A stretch of DNA of 64,000 bases from Subtercola boreus. Its GTDB lineage: Bacteria > Actinomycetota > Actinomycetes > Actinomycetales > Microbacteriaceae. Shown here one piece after another: positions 24,769-34,506 of this stretch. The notes below the pieces were generated by a model. The model worked only from the letters and a program-made list of their open reading frames with translations. It ran no database searches and was not told the DNA's origin. How positions within the stretch are numbered: the first letter of the stretch is position 1; each line of letters starts with the position of its first letter. The stretch is from positions 534,709-598,708 of the forward strand of contig NZ_NBXA01000026.1 in the NCBI RefSeq assembly GCF_003399625.1. Reading direction: 5' to 3'. Both the position numbers and the translations under genes were made by a program.

Positions 24769-24842
24769 CGGTGAGCGCGGGCGCGTCTGCCGAAAGCGGC
24801 CCGCAGGCCGGCCGCCCTCAGCTGATCGGCCCGCACTCACCG
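24769..24842. repeat. imperfect inverted repeat upstream of the acetyltransferase gene
   Basis: CGGTGAGCGCGGGC (24769-24782) pairs with GCCCGCACTCACCG (24829-24842), 14 bp with one wobble, across a 46-base loop. The span (74 bp) is similar to the other intergenic palindromes of the window but the arms are unrelated in sequence. Confidence 0.4.
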
Positions 24843-24897
24843 ATACCGGCGGTGAGCGAGAGGGTCCCGCGGCGGAGGGCGAGCGTGGGGACGCAGA

Positions 24898-24928
24898 AGG
24901 GCCCGCCCACCGGAGGTGGACGGGCCCT
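24898..24928 (-). terminator. rho-independent terminator of clpC
   Basis: On the minus strand AGGGCCCGTCCACC and GGTGGGCGGGCCCT form a 14-bp stem with one wobble and a 3-base loop, followed by TTCT. It begins 25 bases after the clpC stop. Confidence 0.75.
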
Positions 24929-24952
24929 GGGGCAGCCGCGAGGGCTGGAGCG

Positions 24953-27442
24953 CTAGACCTTGTCGATCGAGATCGCGTCGGCCGCGGTGATCTCCGCGAG
25001 CGGCTCGGGCGAGCGGGTCGCGAAGGTGAACTCACCGTCGACGAAGTCCACGGAGATGTGGTCGCCGGCGTTCAGCTCACCCTGCAGGATCCGCTCCGAG
25101 AGCCGGTCCTCGATCTCGTTCTGCATCGCACGGCGGAGCGGCCGGGCACCGAGCGACGGGTCGAACCCGACCTCGATGAGGCGCTCCTTCGCCGGCAGCG
25201 CCAGTTCGATCGTGAGGTCGCGATCGAGCAGACGGTCGCGGAGACGCCCGATGAACAGGTCGACGATCTGCAGCAGCTCGTCTTTCGACAGCTGCGGGAA
25301 CACGATCGTGTCGTCGACGCGGTTCAGGAACTCGGGCTTGAAGTGCTTCTTCAGCTCCTCGTTGACCTTGCCCTTCATGCGGTCGTACGACGTCGAGACG
25401 TTCGTGGTCGATTGGAAACCGATCGGCGAACCGGTGATGTCCTTCGTGCCGAGGTTCGTGGTCATGATGATCACGGTGTTCTTGAAGTCGACCACTCGGC
25501 CCTGGCCATCGGTCAACCGGCCCTCTTCCAGGATCTGGAGGAGCGAGTTGAAGATGTCGGGGTGCGCCTTCTCGATCTCGTCGAACAGCACCACGGAGAA
25601 GGGCTTGCGGCGAACCTTCTCGGTGAGCTGGCCGCCCTCTTCGAATCCGACGAACCCGGGAGGGGCACCGAACAGGCGGGAGACGGTGTGCTTCTCGCCG
25701 TACTCACTCATGTCGAGCGAGATCAGGGCGTTCTCGTCGTCGAACAGGAACTCCGCGAGCGCCTTGGCGAGCTCCGTCTTACCGACACCCGTGGGGCCGG
25801 CGAAGATGAACGAGCCCGAGGGGCGCTTCGGGTCCTTCAGGCCCGACCGCGTGCGGCGGATCGTGCGGGAGAGAGCCGCGATGGCCTCCTCCTGCCCGAT
25901 GACGCGCTCGTGCAGCGCCTTCTCCATGAACATGAGCCGGGAGGACTCCTCCTCCGTGAGCTTGAAGACCGGGATGCCCGTGGCCTGGGCCAGCACCTCG
26001 GCGATCAGCCCCTCGTCGACGATGCCCGACGCCTTGACGTCACCCGACTTCCACTTCTTCTCGAGACGCAGACGCTCGCCGAGGAGGTTCTTCTCCTCGT
26101 CGCGGAGCGACGCGGCCTTCTCGAAGTCCTGCTCCTCGATCGCAGCCTCCTTGCGACCACGGACGGTCGCGATGCGCTCGTCGAACTCACGGAGCTCCGG
26201 CGGGGCCGAGAGGATCGAGAGGCGGAGGCGCGCGCCGGCCTCGTCGATCAGGTCGATGGCCTTGTCGGGCAGGAAGCGGTCGGCGACGTAGCGGTCGGCG
26301 AGGTTCGCCGCAGCCACGATGGCGCCGTCGGTGATCGACACCTTGTGGAACGCCTCGTACTTGTCGCGGAGCCCCTTCAGGATGTTGATCGTGTGGGGCA
26401 GGTTCGGCTCCGCCACCTGGATGGGCTGGAACCGGCGCTCGAGCGCCGCATCCTTCTCGAAGTGCTTGCGGTACTCGTCGAGCGTGGTCGCACCGATCGT
26501 CTGCAGCTCACCGCGGGCGAGCAGCGGCTTCAGGATGCTCGCCGCATCGATCGCGCCTTCGGCAGCACCGGCACCGACGAGCGTGTGGATCTCGTCGATG
26601 AAGGTGATGATGTCGCCGCGGGTGCGGATCTCCTTCGTGACCTTCTTCAGGCGCTCCTCGAAGTCACCGCGGTACCGTGAACCGGCGATGAGGGATCCGA
26701 GGTCGAGCGTGTAGAGCTGCTTGTCCTTCAGGGTCTCCGGAACATCGCCGCGCACGATCGCCTGGGCGAGGCCCTCGACGACCGCGGTCTTGCCCACGCC
26801 GGGCTCACCGATGAGAACAGGGTTGTTCTTCGAGCGGCGGGACAGGATCTGCATGACCCGCTCGATCTCCTTCTCGCGCCCGATGACCGGGTCGAGCTTG
26901 TTGTCGCGCGCTGCCTGCGTGAGGTTGCGGCCGAACTGGTCGAGGATCTGAGACCCCTTGTCGGGAGCCTGGTCGTTGCCACCGACGGCGACGGCCTCCT
27001 TGCCCTGGTACCCCGAGAGCAGCTGGATGACCTGCTGGCGTACCCGGTTCAGGTCGGCGCCGAGCTTCACGAGCACCTGCGCGGCGACGCCCTCACCCTC
27101 GCGGATGAGCCCGAGCAGGATGTGCTCGGTGCCGATGTAGTTGTGGCCGAGCTGCAGGGCCTCGCGGAGCGACAGTTCGAGCACCTTCTTCGCGCGCGGC
27201 GTGAAGGGGATGTGGCCGGTGGGCTGCTGCTGGCCCTGGCCGATGATGTCCTGCACCTGCTCGCGCACAGCGTCGAGCGAGATGCCGAGCGACTCGAGCG
27301 CCTTCGCAGCGACGCCTTCACCCTCGTGGATCAGCCCGAGCAGGATGTGCTCGGTGCCGATGTAGTTGTGGTTGAGCATCTTGGCCTCTTCTTGGGCCAA
27401 AACGACGACGCGACGGGCACGGTCGGTAAATCTCTCAAACAT
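24953..27442 (-). CDS. clpC: ATP-dependent Clp protease ATPase subunit ClpC
   Basis: A AAA+ unfoldase that feeds substrates into ClpP. The 829 residues show two Clp_N repeats (both with [13 protein letters not shown]), the first AAA module with Walker [10 protein letters not shown] near 212-220, the UVR/M-domain segment ([21 protein letters not shown]), and the second AAA module with [19 protein letters not shown] near 550. The C-terminal small domain has [16 protein letters not shown]. Length and order are those of actinobacterial ClpC1. GAGGAG lies five bases before the ATG. It is monocistronic with a good terminator; a weak ClgR-like site lies 80 bases upstream. Confidence 0.96.
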   Translation of the reverse strand: MFERFTDRARRVVVLAQEEAKMLNHNYIGTEHILLGLIHEGEGVAAKALESLGISLDAVREQVQDIIGQGQQQPTGHIPFTPRAKKVLELSLREALQLGHNYIGTEHILLGLIREGEGVAAQVLVKLGADLNRVRQQVIQLLSGYQGKEAVAVGGNDQAPDKGSQILDQFGRNLTQAARDNKLDPVIGREKEIERVMQILSRRSKNNPVLIGEPGVGKTAVVEGLAQAIVRGDVPETLKDKQLYTLDLGSLIAGSRYRGDFEERLKKVTKEIRTRGDIITFIDEIHTLVGAGAAEGAIDAASILKPLLARGELQTIGATTLDEYRKHFEKDAALERRFQPIQVAEPNLPHTINILKGLRDKYEAFHKVSITDGAIVAAANLADRYVADRFLPDKAIDLIDEAGARLRLSILSAPPELREFDERIATVRGRKEAAIEEQDFEKAASLRDEEKNLLGERLRLEKKWKSGDVKASGIVDEGLIAEVLAQATGIPVFKLTEEESSRLMFMEKALHERVIGQEEAIAALSRTIRRTRSGLKDPKRPSGSFIFAGPTGVGKTELAKALAEFLFDDENALISLDMSEYGEKHTVSRLFGAPPGFVGFEEGGQLTEKVRRKPFSVVLFDEIEKAHPDIFNSLLQILEEGRLTDGQGRVVDFKNTVIIMTTNLGTKDITGSPIGFQSTTNVSTSYDRMKGKVNEELKKHFKPEFLNRVDDTIVFPQLSKDELLQIVDLFIGRLRDRLLDRDLTIELALPAKERLIEVGFDPSLGARPLRRAMQNEIEDRLSERILQGELNAGDHISVDFVDGEFTFATRSPEPLAEITAADAISIDKV

Positions 27443-27520
27443 GCTGACTCCTCAGGCACCGGGGCAGTGACGGTAACCGGTAGATAAATGCTAACGACGA
27501 GTCCCGGGCCTCGGGGCTCT

Positions 27521-27538
27521 GTTCGCCCTCGGCATAGC
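27521..27538 (-). promoter_or_regulatory. weak candidate ClgR box upstream of clpC
   Basis: Read on the minus strand, GCTATGCCGAGGGCGAAC follows the ClgR consensus (CGC-Y-NAN-R-GCG-AAC) except for one base in the left half. ClgR activates clpC and clpP in related actinobacteria. The site is about 80 bases before the start codon. Confidence 0.3.
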
Positions 27539-27552
27539 GGGAGTCGACCCTG

Positions 27553-29622
27553 CTACTGCTGGATGTAGCGTGCCGCAGCCCGTGCGCGATACTCGTCGCT
27601 CGACGTGAGCCCGGCCCGCAGTCCCGAATCGCCGATCGCGAGGGCGACCCCGACCCAGGTGGCCAGCCCACCGGCATCCGGAACCCGGCCGAGGTACGAC
27701 GCGTACATCGCACTCACGCGGCCGGCGATCGTCTCCCGTGAGTCCCAGAACTGCGCGACGACCCAGGCGCGCCCGTGCAGCGCAACGAGACGGCTCCAGA
27801 AGGCGGTCTCGGATGCGCCCGCACTCCGGCCGAGAAGGGTCGAATAGAGCGCCCCGACGAAACCCTGGTCGGTGTTGCCGTGCGTCTGGTACCACTCGGC
27901 CGACGCGTAGAAGGAGGTCTCGATGTCGTCGGTGGTGATAGTGCCCTGCTGCATCCAGCGCAGCCAGTCGGCCCGCCCCGCGGGGTCGGCTCCCCGCCCG
28001 AGGATCGACTGGTAGGCCGCGTCGATGCGAAGCAGCCGGTATTCGTCACTCTCCACGAACGAGCGGGCGATGGTCGACGACGTGCTGAGTCCGGAATCGA
28101 GCCTGCTCACCCAGAACGAGGCTTCGGGCTGGGAGGGCCTTCTGTGCAGGTAGTCCCAGTAGAGGGCGTAGACATCCGGGACGCTCGGGCTCGAGCGCGG
28201 AAAGCCCGTGACGACCGACGGCAGAACCGCATCGGCCGTGGCGGTGCCCGACTCGGTCAGGGTGAAGATGGCCGACGTCGCCTGGTGGCCGACGGAAGCG
28301 TCCGGGCTGTGAGAGGTCACCTGCACCTCGTACTCCGCTCCCGGGAGCACCCCGTCGATGCGGAAGCTGCCGTCGGCGGCCGGCGGGGCGATCTTCCTGA
28401 TGCCCCCGAACGCGTTCGCGGGCGAATTGCGAGCGAGGAGCTCCAGATCGAGGAACGCGGGATCCACAGGTGTCGCACACTGCTCGCAGGAGATGTGCCC
28501 TGTCACCGTTGCCGTGTAGACGAGGGCCTGGTTCGCGAGGAAGAACGCCCGGGCGGGAAGCGACGTGCGCACACCGTACGGGGGCGACGCCGCACTGTCG
28601 CCGAGCCAGGCCGCGGCCTTGCGGCCGGTCGGCGAGGTGTATTCGAACCTCAGCGCGTAGTCGCCGCCGACCAGCCCGTCCATCGCCCACTCGCCCCGGC
28701 TGTTCGCAGTGGCAGTCGCCACGATGCTGCTGTACTGGCTGTCGGCGTCGAGCAGGTACGCCGCCACTGTTGCTCCCGCGGCCACTGACGCAGAATGGTC
28801 GCTGGTCGCTGCCATCGAGACAACCCCTCCGAGCCGCGCCGCATCCCCCGATCCGCCATGGGCGGTGACGACGGCGGGCGCACCGACCGACAGGCTCACA
28901 TCGGCGGAGAGCGTCTGGGCTGCGGCCACCGTGAAACTGCCGGAGGTGGTCAGTGGAGCGATCGCAGCGGCGCCGTCGTAGCGCACGGCGATCTGGTACC
29001 CGCCGCCGCGCTTCCACGGCAGCACATCGGGGAACGAGTACCGGCCCGTGGCATCGGGGTGCACCATCGAGACGCTGTTGGCCGCTCCGTTCGACTGGTC
29101 GGCGATGAGATGCACCTCGAGTTCCGATGCAGGAGGGAGTGTGCATCCCGCGCACCGGATGATCCCCGAAACGGCGCCGGGCACGCCGATGGTCGCGTCA
29201 GCGACGGCCTCCGCCGACGCGCTCACGTACAGGTCGGTGCCATGGGGCGTGAAGGTCGGATCGTTGTCCTCCTCGTACCACCTCGAGGTCGGATGCCCGA
29301 AGACGTCGGGCACATCGAACTTCAGATCCACCTCGTCGGGAAGCCCCTTCAGTACGTAATGGCCCTTCGCATCCGTCACCGTCGTCGTCTTCGACAGCAC
29401 CGTGTCGTGGAAGCGGTCGGTGAAATCGAATTCGTACGCCGTCACGGTTGCACCGCCGATCACGTGGTTCTTCGCCCGGTCACCATCGGGTGACACCGCG
29501 GTGAGGGTGCCCTGCACCGTGCCGGTGCGTGCCGTCGCCGCGGGGGAAGCCGCCGCGGGTGTGGCCAGGCCAGCCGAAGCGAGCAGGGCGACGATGACTC
29601 CGACGGCGAAGGACCTCTTCAT
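27553..29622 (-). CDS. secreted multi-domain protein with C-terminal DUF4214 repeats
   Basis: A 689-residue exported protein. The start MKRSFAVGVIVALLASAGLA ends in TPAAASPA, a signal peptide with an AxA cleavage site. Residues about 30-500 form several carboxypeptidase-regulatory/SdrD-like beta modules (GHYVLKGLPDEVDL, GRYSFPDVLPW, GEWAMDGLVGGDYALRF, GSFRIDGVLPGAEYEV). The last 180 residues carry DUF4214-type repeats (LGRGADPAGRADWLRWM, YLGRVPDAGGLATWV). A similar protein lies at 31612-33165. There is no sortase motif or anchor. An adhesion or matrix role is a guess from architecture. Longer starts upstream lack a binding site. Confidence 0.75.
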   Translation of the reverse strand: MKRSFAVGVIVALLASAGLATPAAASPAATARTGTVQGTLTAVSPDGDRAKNHVIGGATVTAYEFDFTDRFHDTVLSKTTTVTDAKGHYVLKGLPDEVDLKFDVPDVFGHPTSRWYEEDNDPTFTPHGTDLYVSASAEAVADATIGVPGAVSGIIRCAGCTLPPASELEVHLIADQSNGAANSVSMVHPDATGRYSFPDVLPWKRGGGYQIAVRYDGAAAIAPLTTSGSFTVAAAQTLSADVSLSVGAPAVVTAHGGSGDAARLGGVVSMAATSDHSASVAAGATVAAYLLDADSQYSSIVATATANSRGEWAMDGLVGGDYALRFEYTSPTGRKAAAWLGDSAASPPYGVRTSLPARAFFLANQALVYTATVTGHISCEQCATPVDPAFLDLELLARNSPANAFGGIRKIAPPAADGSFRIDGVLPGAEYEVQVTSHSPDASVGHQATSAIFTLTESGTATADAVLPSVVTGFPRSSPSVPDVYALYWDYLHRRPSQPEASFWVSRLDSGLSTSSTIARSFVESDEYRLLRIDAAYQSILGRGADPAGRADWLRWMQQGTITTDDIETSFYASAEWYQTHGNTDQGFVGALYSTLLGRSAGASETAFWSRLVALHGRAWVVAQFWDSRETIAGRVSAMYASYLGRVPDAGGLATWVGVALAIGDSGLRAGLTSSDEYRARAAARYIQQ

Positions 29623-29738
29623 GGACAACCCCCGAAAGCACCCCTGTGTGCCGACGTCCCGGCCTGACAAAAGCTATCACGGCGACAGGCCTATGCTGAG
29701 GAGGTTCATTGTCGAACGCGAACCATCAGGGGGAACAA

Positions 29739-31550
29739 GTGACATCACGTCCGCGCTCCGTGCGCACCATCCTCGCCGCAGCGCTCGTGCTCGGCCTCGC
29801 CGCAGTCGGGCTCGGCGCCGCATCGCCCGCCTCGGCGAACACCGGTTTCCCGTCGAGCAGCCCGGTCACGCCCCTCGCCGGGCACGAGATCGACACCGGT
29901 GGGATCGTGCTCGAGTTCGACCCCGCCGAGGCGGGGCTCACCGTGGCCGTGACCACGCCGGATCCGGCCGACTCGACCGCCGTGTCGACCGTGACCGGCG
30001 AGATCGGGGCCGACGGGTCGGTCACCCTCCGCGACTTCGCCGGACCGACCGCGGTCTACCTCCGGTCGGCCGACGGGCAGGTCCACGAACGGGGCGGGGC
30101 GCCGCTGCCCGGCACATTCGCCCACCGCCAGGCAGCGAGCATCTACCGCGGGGTGACCTCGACGTACACGTACCAGTCGAGTGACGACACGTTCCAGTAC
30201 CACTTCGATAGCAACGTCGCGCCGAAACCGCCGGCCACGTCTGCTGACGTACTGGCGCAGATCCCGACAACGCACTTCACCGTCTCTGCTGACCCCCAGG
30301 GCCCCGGCGACACGACCCTGCTGAGTTTCACCGATGTGAGCCCCAACGGGGTCGGTAACCCCGGCTACACCGACGACCTCAGGAGCTACGCCTACGACGC
30401 CCCCGAGGGGGCCTACTACGGCGCGCCCGAAGCTGTCGGCGGCACCCCCTTGCGGAACGGCCGGTACCTGATCCAGGTGCCGGGGAAGTTCTCCTACGGC
30501 CGGCACGTCGTCGCCTCCTTCGACAAGTACGGTCGCCTGGCGACCGTCACCTCGGTCGGGGATGCCTCGCTGCCGAAGGCTCCGGACGGCTCGAGTGCCG
30601 CCGCGCATCCGCTCGACACCGGCACACTGCTGCTGCAACTGGACGGCTACCCGTTCGGCACTCTCGTCACCTCGACCGTCGCCGATCCGACCGCGCCGGG
30701 CACCTCCAGCGTCGTGAGCGCGACCGCCACCCCCGGCGGGCTGGTCGCCCTGGTGAACTTCGCCGGCTACGTGCGCATCGACATCGGGGGCCCGAGCGGT
30801 GACGACAACCAGAACCCGGCGACCTTCCGTGCCGACGTGAACATCTACCGCGGCCAGACGGTGCTCTACGGCTACCCGAGCGTGTCGAACACGAGCTCGA
30901 ACCCGTTCGGCCTTCTGGGCCCGATTCCTGCCCCGGCCATCCCGGCCACAGCCGCCGAGGCGGAGCAGTTGACGCCGATCGCCACGTCGACCGTTTCGCC
31001 GACGACGTGGGATGCCGGCGCCGACCTGCCCCTCGCCGTCACGGATGTCGCGCCGACCTCGATCATCCCGAACGACTCGTTCACCGTGGCGAACTATGTC
31101 TACGGCGCTCCCGAGTCGCTCGGCTCGTCGACGATCTACCTGATGCAGCTGGAGGGCGGGACGGGCTACTCGTACTCGTTCACGGTGCCCGGGCAGTACA
31201 CCTCGGGCGGAACGGTCGCGGCCTCGTTCGACCAGTTCGGACGCCTCGTGACGCTCGACCGGCTCGACCAGTCGAGTGTGCCGCCGACGTCGACCCCGAC
31301 GCCCGGTCCGACTGTTCCGTCGACCGATCCCGCCGTTCCGACGCCGGGCGCGACTCCCGGTGCGTCAGCGCTGCCCGGAACGCCGTCCGAGACTCCGGAT
31401 GCCGCCGGCCAGACGGCCACGGGACTCGCGAACACGGGCCGGAGCGACCTCGCCCCCGCCGGCATCGCGGCCGGACTGCTCTTCGGCACGGGCCTCGCCG
31501 GGCTGATCGTCGCGAGTCGCCGCCGCCGGGCATCCAGAACCCGCCACTGA
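29739..31550 (+). CDS. LANTG-anchored cell-wall protein with two repeated modules
   Basis: A 603-residue surface protein. It has a Tat/Sec-like signal (RSVRTILAAALVLGLAAVGLG, then ASPASA), a Pro/Thr-rich stalk (residues about 530-570), and a C-terminal sorting signal LANTG, a hydrophobic helix and RRRR. LAxTG is the form used by class E sortases of actinobacteria. The body has two related modules, each ending in a block like YGRHVVASFDKYGRLATV or GGTVAASFDQFGRLVTL after a YGAPE block. The GTG at 29739 was chosen because AGGGGGAACAA precedes it. It lies between the two DUF4214 genes. No sortase is encoded here. Confidence 0.75.
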   Translation: MTSRPRSVRTILAAALVLGLAAVGLGAASPASANTGFPSSSPVTPLAGHEIDTGGIVLEFDPAEAGLTVAVTTPDPADSTAVSTVTGEIGADGSVTLRDFAGPTAVYLRSADGQVHERGGAPLPGTFAHRQAASIYRGVTSTYTYQSSDDTFQYHFDSNVAPKPPATSADVLAQIPTTHFTVSADPQGPGDTTLLSFTDVSPNGVGNPGYTDDLRSYAYDAPEGAYYGAPEAVGGTPLRNGRYLIQVPGKFSYGRHVVASFDKYGRLATVTSVGDASLPKAPDGSSAAAHPLDTGTLLLQLDGYPFGTLVTSTVADPTAPGTSSVVSATATPGGLVALVNFAGYVRIDIGGPSGDDNQNPATFRADVNIYRGQTVLYGYPSVSNTSSNPFGLLGPIPAPAIPATAAEAEQLTPIATSTVSPTTWDAGADLPLAVTDVAPTSIIPNDSFTVANYVYGAPESLGSSTIYLMQLEGGTGYSYSFTVPGQYTSGGTVAASFDQFGRLVTLDRLDQSSVPPTSTPTPGPTVPSTDPAVPTPGATPGASALPGTPSETPDAAGQTATGLANTGRSDLAPAGIAAGLLFGTGLAGLIVASRRRRASRTRH

Positions 31551-31561
31551 CACGTGCACAC

Positions 31562-31600
31562 AAAGCGGGCGGGGCCGAATCGGCACCGCCCGCTTTTTGT
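31562..31600. terminator. bidirectional rho-independent terminator
   Basis: AAAGCGGGCGG pairs with CCGCCCGCTTT; Ts follow on the plus strand (31594-31598) and a shorter T run on the minus strand. It separates the convergent genes ending at 31550 and 31612. Confidence 0.85.
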
Positions 31601-31611
31601 GCTCCCGAGGG

Positions 31612-33165
31612 TCAGACGCCGAAGCGGTACTGCGCCCGGTTGACGTACTCGGCGTTGCCCGAGAGACCGGAGCGGAGGCCCGAGTCGCCGAGCTGGAGCG
31701 CCGTTCCGACCCAGTTGGCGAGGCCCGCCGGGTCGGGAGTGCGTCCGAGGTAGGAGGCGTACATGAGGCTGACGCGCTCGGAGATGGTCTCGGTCGAGTC
31801 CCAGAACTGCGCGATCACCCAGGCACGACCGTTCTGCGCGATGAGCCTCGACCAGAAGGACACGTCGGCTGAGGATGCGTCGCGGTGCAGCAGGGTCGTG
31901 TAGATGGCCTGCACGAAGGAGGCGTTCGAGCCGCCCTGCTTGTCGAAGTACTCCTGTGAGGCGTAGAACGAGGTCTCGATGTCGTCGGTTGTGATGAGGC
32001 CCTGCTGCATCCAGCGCAGCCAGTCCGCTCGCCCACCCGCGTCGGGCCCGCGACCGAGGATCTTCGAGTACGCGGCATCGATCCGGATCAGACGGTATTC
32101 GTCACTGGTCACGAAGCCGGTGGAGACCGCGCCGAGTCCGGCGCCGCCCGCGAACTGGCGGTTCCAGAAGACGATGTCGGCCTGGGCGGGTGAACGCGAC
32201 AGGAAGTCCCAGTAGAGCGCGTTGACGAAGGCGTTCGTGCCGTTGGAGACCCCGCCGACCGCGGCGATCAGCCTGGTCACGATGGTGTCGCGGCGGATGC
32301 TCTGGTTCGCGCCGATGCTGAAGGAATCCGAACTCGACACGGCCTCGTACGAGGGGTTCGCGTCGTTGATCGCGAAGACGGCGTAGTCCGAGTAGGGCAG
32401 CACGAATGCCGCGCTGTACTGCCCCGCGGTGTCCCAGCCGAGCTGCAGCACCGGGTGGTACTTGTTGTCGGAGTCGAGCCGCACAGCGAGGAACAGGTCG
32501 ATGTCGGATGTCGCCGGCGCCGTCTGCCGGTCGCCGGTGGAGACCCGACCACCCAGCGTGCCGGTCGGCTGCAGGAGCTGCGTCACCGTGAGCGTCTGGC
32601 TGCCGGTGAGGCTGACCGCCTTGTTTCCGAACGGGTTGGTCGCCGTGGCTCCCCACCACATCGATGTGGCGCCGGCCGGGTCGCCGTCGTAGAAGAAGGA
32701 GACGTAGTAGAGGCCGTCGGGAAGACCGGTGATCGAGAACGCTCCTGTGCCGGTCGACAGCACATCGGTGTTTGCGATCGTCTTGTCGTTCGAGTCGACC
32801 TGGGTCGCTGTGACGATCACACCGGCGACGGGCTTTCCGGGTGCATTGGCACCCACCGTGACGGTGCCGGAGATGGTGACGGATCCGTTGGCGCGCGAGA
32901 CCTGTGACTGGTCGGTCGACGCCTGCCGTGCGGCCGCGGGAAGGGCGGCTGTGGCCGGAGCGGGAGGTGCGGCAGGATGCGCGGGGTCGAGCGTCGGCAG
33001 AGCATCCGCTGCGAACGGCAGAGCGTCTGTCGAGACGGCCGACACGTTCGTCGCACCCGAGACGGCGGGCAGCGAACCCGACGCATTCGATGCCATCGCC
33101 GGCGTCGCCGCGAACACCGATCCGACGACGACAAGAGCGGCCACAGCCGCAGTGAAAATCTTCAC
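31612..33165 (-). CDS. secreted protein with C-terminal DUF4214 repeats (paralogue)
   Basis: A 517-residue exported protein starting at a GTG after AGGGGAAC. The signal peptide MKIFTAAVAALVVVGSVFAA ends at TPAMASN. A Pro/Ala-rich segment (60-85) is followed by beta modules (GAFSITGLPDGLYYVSFFYDG, GQYSAAFVLPYSDYAVF). The C-terminal 190 residues are DUF4214-type repeats nearly the same as those of 27553-29622; both share LRWMQQG, ITTDDIETSFYAS and GRAWV-AQFWDS. The beta part is much shorter than in the paralogue. The two genes flank the LANTG protein, which suggests a surface-structure locus. Confidence 0.75.
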   Translation of the reverse strand: MKIFTAAVAALVVVGSVFAATPAMASNASGSLPAVSGATNVSAVSTDALPFAADALPTLDPAHPAAPPAPATAALPAAARQASTDQSQVSRANGSVTISGTVTVGANAPGKPVAGVIVTATQVDSNDKTIANTDVLSTGTGAFSITGLPDGLYYVSFFYDGDPAGATSMWWGATATNPFGNKAVSLTGSQTLTVTQLLQPTGTLGGRVSTGDRQTAPATSDIDLFLAVRLDSDNKYHPVLQLGWDTAGQYSAAFVLPYSDYAVFAINDANPSYEAVSSSDSFSIGANQSIRRDTIVTRLIAAVGGVSNGTNAFVNALYWDFLSRSPAQADIVFWNRQFAGGAGLGAVSTGFVTSDEYRLIRIDAAYSKILGRGPDAGGRADWLRWMQQGLITTDDIETSFYASQEYFDKQGGSNASFVQAIYTTLLHRDASSADVSFWSRLIAQNGRAWVIAQFWDSTETISERVSLMYASYLGRTPDPAGLANWVGTALQLGDSGLRSGLSGNAEYVNRAQYRFGV

Positions 33166-33291
33166 GTTCCCCTACTCACAATTCTGTGTGCCGGCCCCCG
33201 GCAGTTGGCCCGAACCTATCAGACGCCGTGGGCCTTTCGGCTGTAACGCGCTACCGGTTCACACAACGCAGGTGTACCCGCGCGAGAGACA

Positions 33292-33320
33292 TTGGCCGAC
33301 ACCCACCCGCCGGTTACGCT
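33292..33320 (+). promoter_or_regulatory. promoter of the pirin gene, probably leaderless
   Basis: TTGGCC (33292-33297), a 17-base spacer and TACGCT (33315-33320) lie so that transcription would begin at or within a base or two of the GTG at 33327. This is the arrangement of a leaderless mRNA. Confidence 0.5.
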
Positions 33321-33326
33321 GGAGCG

Positions 33327-34382
33327 GTGAGCAACCTGGAACGGCACCCGAGCGAGATCCTGGAGTGTTCCGGCGGCTCCGCGGATGCGTCCCCGGTGCG
33401 GCTGCAGATCCTCACGCCCCGCGAAGTTCCGCTCGGCGGGCCGCGCGCGATGACCGTCCGGCGCACCCTGCCCAGTAGACAGCGGAGCCTGATCGGCGCG
33501 TGGTGCTTCCTCGACCACTACGGGCCGGAGCCGGTCGCCTCCTCGGGCGGGATGCGGGTGCCGCCGCATCCGCACACCGGGCTCCAGACCGTGTCCTGGT
33601 TGTTCGAAGGGGAGATCGAGCATCGCGACAGTGTGGGCAGCCACGCAATTGTGCGTCCGGGCGAACTCAACCTGATGACGGCGGGGCGTGGGATCAGCCA
33701 CTCCGAGGTGTCGACACCGGCCACGAAGGTGCTGCACGGGGCGCAGCTCTGGGTCGCGCTGCCCGACGCCTCCCGGCACATGCCGCCCGCCTTCGAGAGC
33801 CAGGCCGCCCGGCGCGTGCGGGTCGGCGATGCCGAGGTTCAGGTCTTCATGGGTTCGCTCGCCGGCGTCTCGGCCGACGCCACCCTCTTCAGCCCGCTGG
33901 TGGCCGCCCAGCTCGACCTGCCCGCGGGCGGGGTGGTCGAGCTCGGCGTCGAGGCCGGTTTCGAGCACGGCATCCTGGTCGATTCGGGCGAGGTGAGCAT
34001 CCGCGGGTCGCTGGCGGGCGGCGAGACGTCGGCTCCGGATGCCGGCACCTCCGTTCAGGCGCACGAACTGGCCTACCTGCCCACCGGATGCACGGGCATC
34101 CGGATCGCCGCGGGCGACACCGCCGTCCGACTGCTGCTCATCGGCGGGGAGCCGCTGGGTGAGAAGATCCTGATGTGGTGGAACTTCGTCGGACGCACCC
34201 ACGACGAGGTCGTCGGCTATCGGGCGGCCTGGCAGGCCGAGGCGATCGGAGTCGGCGGGCCGCCGCCGCCCGGAACCGAGCAGCTCTTCACGGCGCGCGT
34301 CGCCGGCGCGACCCGCGACAACGAGGGCTCACCCCTGCCCGCGCCAGAGCTGCCGACCGTGCGGCTGAAGCCCCGCGACTGA
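33327..34382 (+). CDS. pirin-family protein
   Basis: A 351-residue bicupin of the pirin family. The N-terminal cupin has the metal-binding block PPHPHTGLQTVSWLFEGEIEHRDSVGS (the two histidines of HPH, then His and Glu expected about 40 residues on) and NLMTAGRGISHSE. The C-terminal cupin follows after about residue 190. Pirins are iron-containing; some are quercetin dioxygenases and others regulators, so the reaction is not fixed. The GTG start is supported by the promoter placed 7 bases upstream and by the usual family N-terminus. It is divergent from the DUF4214 gene. Confidence 0.85.
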   Translation: MSNLERHPSEILECSGGSADASPVRLQILTPREVPLGGPRAMTVRRTLPSRQRSLIGAWCFLDHYGPEPVASSGGMRVPPHPHTGLQTVSWLFEGEIEHRDSVGSHAIVRPGELNLMTAGRGISHSEVSTPATKVLHGAQLWVALPDASRHMPPAFESQAARRVRVGDAEVQVFMGSLAGVSADATLFSPLVAAQLDLPAGGVVELGVEAGFEHGILVDSGEVSIRGSLAGGETSAPDAGTSVQAHELAYLPTGCTGIRIAAGDTAVRLLLIGGEPLGEKILMWWNFVGRTHDEVVGYRAAWQAEAIGVGGPPPPGTEQLFTARVAGATRDNEGSPLPAPELPTVRLKPRD

Positions 34383-34410
34383 CCCCGCGCCCTGCAACGC
34401 ACTGCCGCGC

Positions 34411-34440
34411 CCTGCGCCGCCCTGCGCCGCCCTGCGCCGT
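34411..34440. repeat. 10-bp tandem repeat, three copies
   Basis: CCTGCGCCGC occurs three times in a row, with the last base changed in copy 3, shortly after the pirin gene. Confidence 0.85.
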
Positions 34441-34506
34441 CTTCCGAAACAGACTTGTAGTGGCCACGAAACGTGAGCGTCACACAGGCGCGCTAGTTTT
34501 GCCGGT

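Noticed and set aside
24119..26680. An 853-residue plus-strand frame opposite clpC
   Set aside because: It is antisense to clpC, which has all AAA+ and Clp_N motifs and a ribosome binding site.
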